From Basidiobolus meristosporus CBS 931.73 (Eukaryota > Basidiobolomycota > Basidiobolomycetes > Basidiobolales > Basidiobolaceae): DNA of 64,000 bases. The translations under genes and the position numbers were made by a program. Below are positions 56,040 to 64,000 of this stretch, in pieces. Location of the stretch: assembly GCA_002104905.1 (NCBI GenBank), contig MCFE01000435.1, positions 1 through 64,000 of the forward strand, read 5' to 3'. Within the stretch, counting starts at the first letter, position 1. Each line of letters begins with the position of its first letter. The notes beneath the pieces are model-generated. The model was not told the origin of the DNA. It saw only the letters and a program-made list of their open reading frames with translations, and made no database searches.

Positions 56040-56920
56040 ATGCATCAGCTCCCTTCTCTATGGTCCTGCCAGGACTATGATCGGGGTTTCTGTGACGATA
56101 CCCACCAAGCCTCCTTTATCACCTCGAACCCCCCGCGCTTCAACACTCCCACATCGGTCTCCGCCTTACTCTCCCTTCAACTGTTGAAGCATCGGAACCG
56201 CTCTTCCGGGGCCAAGCCTCTCCCCATCTCCTTCACCAGAACACCAAGCCAACACTCTGAGGATCTGTTCACGTACCCTTCCGCCCCGTCGCCTACAATC
56301 AAGCGATCACATAGCATCAGCTACTGCCCTACCACCCCAGTAACCACCAAGCGAAGGGTAATTATCCATGGATCCTCGAAATTTGGCAATTGCCACGTTA
56401 CTGACATTTGCACTAGCCAACCGAGAGGCATTCGGACTTTCCGATGCCACTGTTGTCCCCCTGGGCTACTCCACCGATCTTCGATCGGCCTGGAATCGAG
56501 CTTTTTTCCCCGCTGGGGAGAAAGATGCGCAACCTTAGTGCGCCTTTGGCCAGCCTACACCTGCCAAAGCTAAACTATCATCCCGGCACCCCAAGTCAGA
56601 ATCGAACCCCAACCAAGAAGGTCTACGTCCAGAAGGCGTGCGTGAACTGCAAGTATTCGCATGTGGCCTGCGACACCAGTCGGCCGTGTCAGCGCTGTGT
56701 ACAGTCCGGAAAGGGAGATTCGTGCATTGATGCCCAACGAAAGAAGCGCGGAAGGCCAAGCTTGAAGCTGGACGCCAAGCGATATCTCCCTCCCCAGCTG
56801 AGCCGTCATGTCTCGCTTCTGGGTCGCCCGGGGTTTGATGCGGTGGAGGCAAGGGCAAGGGTGAACCTTCCTAGAAGTCGTACCTCAATCCAGTCCCTGC
56901 TTGCCGCGGCGGAATATTGA
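56040..56920 (+). CDS. Zn2Cys6 transcription factor, small
   Basis: Two exons, 56,040-56,357 and 56,417-56,920, joined in phase 0 by a 59-bp intron (AGG-GTAATT to CACTAG), giving 273 residues. The N-terminal 175 residues are Ser/Pro/Thr-rich and disordered-looking. A Zn2Cys6 cluster follows at 181-209, C-X2-C-X6-C-X5-C-X2-C-X8-C (ACVNCKYSHVACDTSRPCQR, then SGKGDSC), then a basic AT-hook-like KKRGRP (215-220). The CVNCKYSHVACD-RPCQRC form resembles the AcuK/Ert1/Gsm1 type of factor that controls gluconeogenesis, but the PAS domain of that group is absent. It probably binds DNA in the nucleus; targets are unknown. The cluster is near the C-terminus instead of the N-terminus, which is unusual. 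Confidence 0.85.
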
Positions 56921-57172
56921 AGGTATCTGAGTTGAGTGGAACACTAGCGGTGGCCCCGTTGGATATCTCTACGGGCCAACCGGAAGATTCCACGCTGACG
57001 GTGTCCACGTCCTTGTATATATGAATCGGTGGACCTGCTTAATATCTGATACCTTTCCCCGTTAATTCCATTGATATCCAAGTCGCCCTTTCTAATCGGT
57101 CTGTAGGCGAGTATTTTGGTAGACAATTCGCAATAAATAAAGTGTAACTGATATGTGTTTATTTTCGAGGAT

Positions 57173-57537
57173 TTACGAGCGGGTGTACCAGAAATAAACC
57201 ATCACGACGACCACCAGACCTATCAGCAGTGTTGGAGGAACTGTGAAAAGGAGGCAACGTGTTGATTAGACTATCCCTCGGGTTGCTGCTCGCTTATTGA
57301 TCTATTTGAAGATTTCAGCAACAAAGAGCGAAGATGCTCGAGAGAAAAGATTTACCTCCGGCTGGCTGCTCTCTTGGGCAAGTGCATCTCTGTTCGACGG
57401 GAACGTTCTTCATAACTTCAAGCAAGGTTAGTTGGGGTAAAGTAGCTGTTTAGCAGGAAATTACCAGAGTCAATATGCCTGCCACAGCCTTTCCAGGTGG
57501 TTTTTCCGCAAGTATTGCAAGTAGCTGGGAAACACAT
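57173..57537 (-). CDS. Tiny CxxC protein with C-terminal membrane anchor
   Basis: Three exons, 57,537-57,465, 57,415-57,356 and 57,240-57,173, with GT-AG introns of 49 and 115 bp. They total 201 bases in frame, 66 residues. The first exon gives MCFPATCNTCGKTTWKGCGR; exon 2 gives MKNVPVEQRCTCPREQPA. This CNTCGKTTWKGCG...RCTCP pattern is a small cysteine-motif protein found in fungi and other eukaryotes, of unknown function and probably metal-binding. Exon 3 adds VPPTLLIGLVVVVMVYFWYT and a short tail, a single hydrophobic helix, so the protein would be tail-anchored with its Cys part in the cytosol. The exons are too short to be seen as single frames. The gene converges on the Zn2Cys6 gene. Confidence 0.7.
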
Positions 57538-57998
57538 CTTTAGGAAGAGATAGAAATTGCGCTAGTGATGCGACTCTCTCAACCGGAACTGCATTTATAG
57601 TAAAAGAATCCAGCTCATCCGAAATCACCGATCCATATTAGGTTATCTCGAGAGTAAATTAACCCGATGTATCCACTGTTTTAGAAAGCGTTATATGACG
57701 CAATAGGGAAAAGGTTGATTTCAAATCCACGTAGAATGGTACAAAAACGAGTTGGGGAACTGTTGAGGATCTGCTGAGCATCCCTAATATGGTTCTGGTT
57801 TATGCTAAGGTATGGATTATAGATGACAGATGTTGTATAGGAACAGATTGTAGATATAGATTAGTTAGGTATAGTTTGCTTGGCAATACATATCGAGTTC
57901 CCACGCAGGGTTAAGGCTTAAGCGCTAAGAGGGGTTCAAACAAGAATGGGCTCCGCGTCTCAAAGGGTGGACTGAACAATAATGTATCTTGGATTACC
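57538..57998. other. Intergenic region between CxxC gene and sorting nexin
   Basis: It contains no recognisable gene. It holds the promoter of the CxxC gene and the 3' end of the sorting nexin gene. ATAGATTATAGAT-like short runs occur at 57,807-57,870. Confidence 0.45.
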
Positions 57999-60589
57999 TC
58001 AATGGTTCTTCGGCCCCCACCCCCATTCAGAGAATACGGACGACCTTACGATGGATGATCGTGCCTTGTTCTTCAAGAAATGCCCAACCGACCCAACCCC
58101 ATCAAACACCCCACCCACCACGCTGGAAACGCTCGACACGGAAGCGGGTCGGGTGACGGTTGGCTTTTCCTCAAGATCCTTCTCGTATTTACTGCACTCT
58201 CGAGGCGATTCCCCGAGTTGGCTATATTCTTTTTCTTCGAAATAGCCTCGTGCCAGTTTCAGTTGGGCCAGGACCTAGAAAATCATGAGTGGCCAATCAC
58301 CAGTGCGCCTTGGGCGAACCTACCTTTTCATGGAGCTCGATTTCTCTGTCCAATAGATGGATGGTGCTCTCCTTGAAGTCGGTCACCTTCTGCTCGTGGA
58401 CAGTCTCAATCTCAGCAAGCACAACATTGAAGACGGTTTCGCAGCGGGATTTGATGGTTTCGGCATCAATCACCTAGAGTAATGAACATCAGCGGAGGTC
58501 GATCGAAATCCCGGGGTAATTCCACTTACATCGCCCTCAACCTCCTCAGCATCAATATGCTTATCCACGGCCCCAGAATGGATATCCAGTAGTGGCTGAT
58601 TGGAATGTCAGTCTCTATTGGTTGAGCTAAAGAATGCGCTGGTGTAACTTACGGAGCACAAATTGTTCATTCCATTGTAGTCTCGGAGATTCTCCTCCCA
58701 TTCGATTAGGGTATCCTTGACCTGGTGAAATCTCCCATGAATCTTCTGGGAACTGTGCAATCAAGGTGGCATGCTTACATATGCTTCATGGAAGTCGGCA
58801 ATGGTTTGCATGGTCTCTGTGGTTTGCTGTATTGCCTTTGTCAATTTGAGGCATTCTTGTTGACCGGTTTTAGGGTTAAAGGCGAATTCTCTGCTTGATT
58901 CCATCTTGGGTGGTGGTTACCTTTGCAGTCTTCTCTCCAACACCAAGCTCCTTCCTCATTAACGCAGTCCAGGGACCCAGTTTTTGCTCCGGTAATGATA
59001 CGCAGAAGACCCAGGCTTACGGATCGGTATTTGTTCTTGAACTCTGAGGTAGAACGTGGTCAGGTAAAGGAGGAGAGATGTATCGAATGATTCCCTTTTC
59101 AATCACCTGTATGGGCCTCTGTGTAAGAGCGGAAGCTCTCCTGCAGCATTGGGACGTATCGGTCCATGGATTTAATGTGCTGCTGGAAACGCTCTACGTT
59201 TTCAGCATCTCTACATGAGAAGTCGAGGGATTAGATACAGGACGCCCAACAAAGATCCAACTTCGGTTACCCATCCTCCTCCACATTGAACTCCGGGTGA
59301 TATACATGCTGATAGAAAGCTGCACCAACTATGGGATCGGCAGAAAACTTTTCGTCCATATATTTCCATTCCTACGATTGGTGTGTACTTAGTACCGGTG
59401 TTAAGCCGGGTTCAGAGGGGCTAAGGTACCAACCTGATCGTCATTACAGCTGAGGAAATGGGTCAAGATTTCTGCGTAACGGATTACCGGATGGCGGGCT
59501 AGTCTATTCATATAGCGCTCGAGTGCGTGTCGACGACGTTCAATAAATTCGTTGCTGAAGCGGCCTTAAACCAAAGGGGTCAACCACAATCAACAATGCT
59601 ACATGCACTTGGAACGTACCGGCTATTTGCTTTCCTGGGAGCGCTGGCAGAATCAATGCACCAAATTTCTGCTCCAGCTTATTATGCAACCAAACAAACT
59701 GGCTGTACCGGCGTTCGGCTGTGACTGTAATGTTGTTGGGGAACTAACACATCAATTAGCTGAGTCGTGAGAGTCTACCACGCCAGGTATATATACATAC
59801 TATTGAGGTCACTTGGTATGTCACATACTCTTGTGTTCCTATGCCGCGAATTTTTGTGGGTGAATGAACCTCGATGATGAACTCGCCAGTTTTTTCTTGC
59901 CAGCTAGGTCCACTCTAAGAGACAGGCGTGGGTAAGCAGACACATAATCACAACGGGGAAGGGCTATATGTACTTGGATGAAATGCTTGTCCGACTCCGG
60001 CACAGTGTCCTTGGCATCTGGCTGTTCTTTGGAGCCTTTAAGGATAAACTCCTCAGTTCCAGAAGTTACGAAATAGGCAAAGCGGTTGAATTGCTTCTTC
60101 CCAAAGGCGGTGCTACTCCCGTTCCCCTGGTGGGAAACTGGACTTTCTTCGGAAGCATTGCTGACTTGGTCGTCGTTGGAGGAGTCCAGATACTTTGAAT
60201 GGAAAAAGAGCAAAACTTTGAATACACTGGCTCAGAGGGTGTGTGCGAATTCCACCTAGACAATTGTGCTATTCAACTACCTCAATGTACGAAGTTGGTA
60301 TCAGGCCTTTCGTTCCATCTTTCTCAGCCAGGCACCAACCATCTGCGACATAATCTCTGACGATGGCCAACTCATCTCCTTCAGAGAAACTAAGCTCGTT
60401 GTAAGAGGGGTTTCCCTCGAAATCGTAAAGACCTTTTGCTGGACGATATTTTGCGGAAGGGAATGGGGTGCTGGGGGTGCTCGAATCACTTACGCTTTTC
60501 TCCTCAACCGAGGGTTCCCTATTATTGTCTTCTAACATGAAAGCTGGTTCACTGAAAGCAGAAAGCCGAGCCCTAAGAAAACCACCCAT
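57999..60589 (-). CDS. SNX9-like sorting nexin (SH3-PX-BAR)
   Basis: A multi-exon gene. The first exons read clearly: 60,589-60,281, 60,192-59,974, 59,914-59,801, 59,743-59,620, 59,564-59,434, 59,371-59,271, 59,210-59,107 and 59,043-59,021. Later exons lie in 59,000-58,260, and the last exon ends at 57,999. SH3 domain at residues 50-103 (GLYDFEGNPSYNELSFSEGD to LIPTSYIE). A linker block (FGKKQFNRFAYFVTSGTEEF) is typical of the SNX9/18/33 family. PX domain at about 187-298 with the phosphoinositide-binding RRYSQF and LPALPGKQ. A BAR domain follows (RFQQHIKSMDRYVPML, ETIKSRCETVFNVVLAEIET). Such proteins bind phosphoinositides and dynamin/actin regulators at endocytic membranes. The start could also be the Met at 60,538. 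Splicing near 59,000 is uncertain. Confidence 0.85.
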
Positions 60590-60833
60590 TCGTCGGAAAT
60601 AACATGAGCATTAATAGTCACGGAATCTATTCTGCGCTCCAATTTAGACCACTTATATGCGCATGTCTCAATGATTGGCTAAATTTAGGCAACAGCCCCA
60701 TTATCAACATAGCCTCTATCCACTTTGGGAATATTGGCATTGCTGCAGGATTTCTGCGCAAAGAACAGGTGGTTTTGACGGTTTATTAACATAGTTTCGA
60801 TTGATAGAAATATAATTTACAGTACTCGAGGAG

Positions 60834-63341
60834 TTAGAAGATAAATTGGTTGTGGGCCATTGGCAATTCGGTGGCAGGAACACATGTCATGTGGACATCA
60901 TCGGCATACACTTCGTATGTCTCCGGATCAACTCTCATCTTTGGAAGCGCATCGTTAAGCTTCATGTCGGTCTTCTTGACGCTGCGGCAATTCTTGACGG
61001 CCTCGATGGTCTTGTTTAGGTTGTATCCCTTAACGACTCCCGAATCAACCGAGTCTTTACTGACGAGGGCTAGTGCACGTATACCCAAGCCGAACGAACC
61101 GAACATTTCACGGCCAATGATGGGCTCTGTGGTGGGGATCGATGCGTTGGCATCACCCATATTGGCCCAGGCAACAACTCCTCCTTTGATGACGATCTCA
61201 GGCTTCGTGCCAAAGAAAGCGGGGCTGTACATGACCAAATCGGCGTATTTTCCGGCCTCGATGGAGCCCAAAAGATGGCCACATCCGTGTGCAAGTGCCG
61301 GGTTAATGGTGTATTTGGCAACATATCGCCTGGCGCGGAAGTTGTCGTTCTCTTGCTTTCCTTTCTCGTTGGGGGCCGGCAAGTGGCCTCTCTGGACTTT
61401 CATCTTGTGGGCGGTTTTCCAAGTTCTGGAGATGACTTCGCCAATACGTCCCATAGCCTGGGAATCGGAGGATATGATGGAAATGGCCCCGATGTCGGTA
61501 AGAACATCTTCGGCGGCAATGGTTTCCGCACGAATTCTGGATTCGGCAAAGGCAACGTCTTCAGGGATGCGCTTGTCCAGATGATGGCAGACCATCAACA
61601 TGTCGACGTGCTCGTCTAATGTGTTGTTGGTGTACGGGCGGGTTGGACTAGTGGAGGAGGGGAGAACAGACGGCTCTCCGCAAACACGGATGATATCTGG
61701 GGCATGGCCACCACCGGCACCTTCCGAGTGATACGTGTGGATGGTTCTCCCATTAAACGCCTTGATGGAAGCTTCGACATAGCCGGACTCGTTCAGCGTG
61801 TCGGTGTGGATGGCTGCTTGGACATCGAACTCATCACACACGGTCAGACAGGCGTCAATGGCAGCAGGGGTAGATCCCCAATCCTCATGCAGCTTCAGCC
61901 CCAAAGCTCCCGCCCTTACTTGCTCTCTGATGGCATCTGTGTTGGAGCAATTACCCTTGCCCGTGAAGCCAATGTTGATGGGGAAGCTGTCGGTGGCTTG
62001 AAGCATGAACTTGATGTTGTATGCGCCTGGGGTACAGGTGGTAGCATTGGTGCCAGTGTTTGGTCCGGTGCCGCCACCGATCATGGTGGTGATTCCGGTG
62101 CCTAAGGCTTCGGCGCACAACTGTGGGCAAATGAAGTGGACGTGAGTATCGATTCCACCAGCAGTGAAGATGTGACCTTCCCCGGCAAGGGCTTCGGTCG
62201 AGGCGCCAACAATCATCCCTGGGGTCACACCGTCCATCACATCAGGATTGCCGGCTTTGCCAATACCGACGATCCTATCACCCTTGATACCAATATCAGC
62301 CTTGATGATGCCAGTGTAATCCACGATAATCGCGTTCGTGATCACCAGGTCGAGGCAGTCATCATCCGAGACGCCAGTATTCTGGCCCATGCCCTCACGC
62401 AGAACCTTGCCTCCGCCAAATTTACATTCATCGCCGTAAACGGTGTAATCCTTTTCGATTTCTATAAAGAGGTCCGTGTCACCAAGTCGGATCTTGTCAC
62501 CCACTGTAGGGCCGTACATGTCTACATACGTGGACCGCTCCAGGGCGAAGGGCTTCGGTGCAGGAAGTGGGGGCTGATCACGATGCTGGAAGCCTAGTTT
62601 TTTGCATTTCTCCACGATTTGTGCAGCCTTCGAGCGATCAACCTTTCCTGTGGCGATGTTGTTTCCTCCGGTGATGACCTGTTCGCCACCAATATCGACC
62701 ATTGTCACGGTCTTGGATTCGCCAGGCTCGAAGCGAACAGCCGTTCCGGCGGCAATATCCAACCGGCGGCCGTAAGCAACTCCACGGTCAAAGCACAGGT
62801 GGTCGTTGGTCTCAACAAAGTGGTAGTGGGAGCCGACCTGAATGGGTCGGTCTCCGTTGTTCGTTACCACCAAGGCCACACGCTCTCTGTCGGGCACAAG
62901 CGTGATCTTCTCCGTTCTGATCACGGTGCTGCCCGGAAGGCTGTGCTTGTCTATCTCGGTTGCAGGCGGGAAGATGTCCAACGACGGTATGGGCAAGTAG
63001 GAGCCATACAGCGCCAGCTCGAGATTGCCATCATCTGTACAAATGGGGTCGTGGACGGTAACCAAAAACGTGCTCTCCGCAAAGGTACCTTCGACCTGAA
63101 CTTCGTGGAGGGTAGCCAGCACGGCAGGTCGAACCTGTCGTCGCCCAAGGAGCTGCCGGCCGATATCCATCACCTCCGAGACAGAGTGCTTACCATCTCT
63201 CATCAGCTCGAGGGCTTGGGACGCGATAAGTGCACAGGCTTCGCTGTGGTTGAGTTGAACGCCCCTAGCTAGACGCATCTGAGCCAAGTAGCCAACTTGG
63301 TGAAGCATCAGCTTATCCATTTCTCTGGGAATTAACTTCAT
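60834..63341 (-). CDS. URE1: Urease (single-chain, alpha-beta-gamma fused)
   Basis: An intronless 835-residue protein, the length of plant and fungal ureases (about 840). Residues 1-100 match the gamma, 130-255 the beta and 268-835 the alpha subunit of bacterial urease. All active-site residues are visible: H400 and H402 (DTHVHF), carbamylated K483 ([10 protein letters not shown]), H512 (AAIHTDTL), H538 ([10 protein letters not shown]), the flap C585-H586 (MVCHHLD) and D626 (SSDSQAMGR). It hydrolyses urea to ammonia and carbamate in the cytosol and needs two nickel ions and the UreD/F/G helpers, none of which are in this window. Start: the Met at 63,341 ([10 protein letters not shown]) matches the family start. 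The aquaglyceroporins 13 kb away could in principle pass urea, but no link is shown. Confidence 0.95.
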   Translation of the reverse strand: MKLIPREMDKLMLHQVGYLAQMRLARGVQLNHSEACALIASQALELMRDGKHSVSEVMDIGRQLLGRRQVRPAVLATLHEVQVEGTFAESTFLVTVHDPICTDDGNLELALYGSYLPIPSLDIFPPATEIDKHSLPGSTVIRTEKITLVPDRERVALVVTNNGDRPIQVGSHYHFVETNDHLCFDRGVAYGRRLDIAAGTAVRFEPGESKTVTMVDIGGEQVITGGNNIATGKVDRSKAAQIVEKCKKLGFQHRDQPPLPAPKPFALERSTYVDMYGPTVGDKIRLGDTDLFIEIEKDYTVYGDECKFGGGKVLREGMGQNTGVSDDDCLDLVITNAIIVDYTGIIKADIGIKGDRIVGIGKAGNPDVMDGVTPGMIVGASTEALAGEGHIFTAGGIDTHVHFICPQLCAEALGTGITTMIGGGTGPNTGTNATTCTPGAYNIKFMLQATDSFPINIGFTGKGNCSNTDAIREQVRAGALGLKLHEDWGSTPAAIDACLTVCDEFDVQAAIHTDTLNESGYVEASIKAFNGRTIHTYHSEGAGGGHAPDIIRVCGEPSVLPSSTSPTRPYTNNTLDEHVDMLMVCHHLDKRIPEDVAFAESRIRAETIAAEDVLTDIGAISIISSDSQAMGRIGEVISRTWKTAHKMKVQRGHLPAPNEKGKQENDNFRARRYVAKYTINPALAHGCGHLLGSIEAGKYADLVMYSPAFFGTKPEIVIKGGVVAWANMGDANASIPTTEPIIGREMFGSFGLGIRALALVSKDSVDSGVVKGYNLNKTIEAVKNCRSVKKTDMKLNDALPKMRVDPETYEVYADDVHMTCVPATELPMAHNQFIF

Positions 63342-64000
63342 GTTGCAAACAGTGGTTGGTGGAAAGAGACGATCTGGACAGTTACTAGGCCTGAGCTATG
63401 CCAGCCCCAAATTTATAGAGAAACGTAATATTCACAATGCACCGGTGTCGATCGAGACTCGGGTGACGATAGGCAAATTCCGCCTCTTACCGCCTCTTGT
63501 GGTGTGAAATAGAGTCATGCTCCCATATTGTCTGGTTCATACACGTAATTGAGCTGCTCGCTGTGATACGCTGTCAAGGCGGCGGCTCTTGGATCTGCAT
63601 ATTATCTACCAATGATGAGATCCTCAATAGGGATTGGACAGTCCTGATCTCTAAACCTGTTTGGCTGTTCTTCATCCCAGATTTACCAGCTTTGATGCTC
63701 AAATTCTGAAGGTAGCCAATCTGTAGGCTTCAAGTAGAACATCCAGGGTGTTGAGTGTGGCCTGGTCTTAATGATGCTAACTCCGGGGTGTTGAGTGTGG
63801 CCTGGTCTTAATGATGCTAACACGTCAGACCAATGCTAATTAACGTAGTTTCAAATACTAAAGATTGCTTTGTCTCAACTCTTTCTAGAAATCGTGGTTA
63901 TTCACTTGACTAGTGGTTTCCATCCAAGTGGTTGCCAGCTACTCAAATCATTTCATGTTGTAAGACACTAGGGCCGGGAATAGTCTGAGATGGCGCATTT
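63342..64000. other. Urease upstream region
   Basis: No convincing gene. A TTTATAG sequence about 65 bp before the urease start may act as a core promoter on the minus strand. A two-copy 40-bp tandem repeat lies at 63,742-63,821. The frame 63,497-63,709 shows no family features. Confidence 0.45.
63742..63821. repeat. 40-bp tandem repeat, two copies
   Basis: The unit TCC(A/G)GGGTGTTGAGTGTG, continuing to GATGCTAAC, occurs twice back to back with one mismatch. It is about 400 bp upstream of urease and could be a regulatory or slippage-derived repeat. Confidence 0.85.

Noticed and set aside
58987-59021. A 34-bp GT-AG intron in the sorting nexin gene
   Set aside because: Removing it gives a better protein (QKLGPWTALMRKELGVGEKT), but 34 bp is shorter than every other intron here. 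I left the exact splice open.
61704-63272. Plus-strand frames of 133-217 residues across urease
   Set aside because: These are antisense shadows of the 835-residue urease, which has a complete active site.
44409-63341. A urea-use gene cluster (aquaglyceroporins plus urease)
   Set aside because: Unrelated housekeeping genes lie between, 13 kb apart, and no nickel or urease accessory gene is present. Proximity alone does not support a cluster.

Overview
This 64 kb window looks like chromosomal DNA of a filamentous fungus. Its genes carry many short (about 50-90 bp) introns, and they include a fused single-chain urease, a Zn2Cys6 factor and a CBM19 cell-wall protein. Three features point away from Dikarya towards an early-diverging lineage (inference): an AT-AC (U12-type) intron in a coenzyme A gene, a homologue of the kinetochore protein Zwilch, and an SNX9-like SH3-PX-BAR sorting nexin. 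I cannot name the species.

There are two compartments. Positions 1 to about 38.3 kb are AT-rich and almost entirely nested, decayed transposons. Three families recur. (i) CACTA-like elements of about 5.4 kb have a Tnp2-type transposase divergent from a second gene of unknown function, and ends CCCTA(t/a)TG. (ii) PIF/Harbinger-like elements of about 3.4 kb have a DDE transposase divergent from an accessory gene, ends AGACTTG and 3-bp target duplications; they also have a palindromic MITE. (iii) Ty1/Copia elements have LTRs of about 348 bp. One old CACTA copy (12,154-30,169) contains a Harbinger element, which itself contains a CACTA element and a solo LTR; the same old copy also holds a solo Copia LTR and a second, complete CACTA element. 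A truncated Copia (30,170-37,872) contains a solo LTR, itself split by a 519-bp insertion, and a complete reverse-oriented Copia.

From 38.3 kb to the end is normal gene space. In order: a secreted Ser/Thr-rich mucin-like protein with a C-terminal chitin-binding CBM19 domain; about 3 kb with only repeat relics; a tandem pair of aquaglyceroporins whose 3' two-thirds are almost identical; an IQM-like protein (-); Zwilch (-), divergent from the flap endonuclease FEN1 (+); phosphopantothenate-cysteine ligase (+); a Zn2Cys6 factor (+); a tiny CxxC protein with a C-terminal membrane anchor (-); the SH3-PX-BAR sorting nexin (-); and urease (-).

The genes do not form a cluster with one purpose. They cover housekeeping (DNA flap processing, CoA synthesis, spindle checkpoint, endocytic sorting), solute transport, nitrogen use and cell-surface functions. 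All domain calls come from reading motifs by eye; no database search was run.
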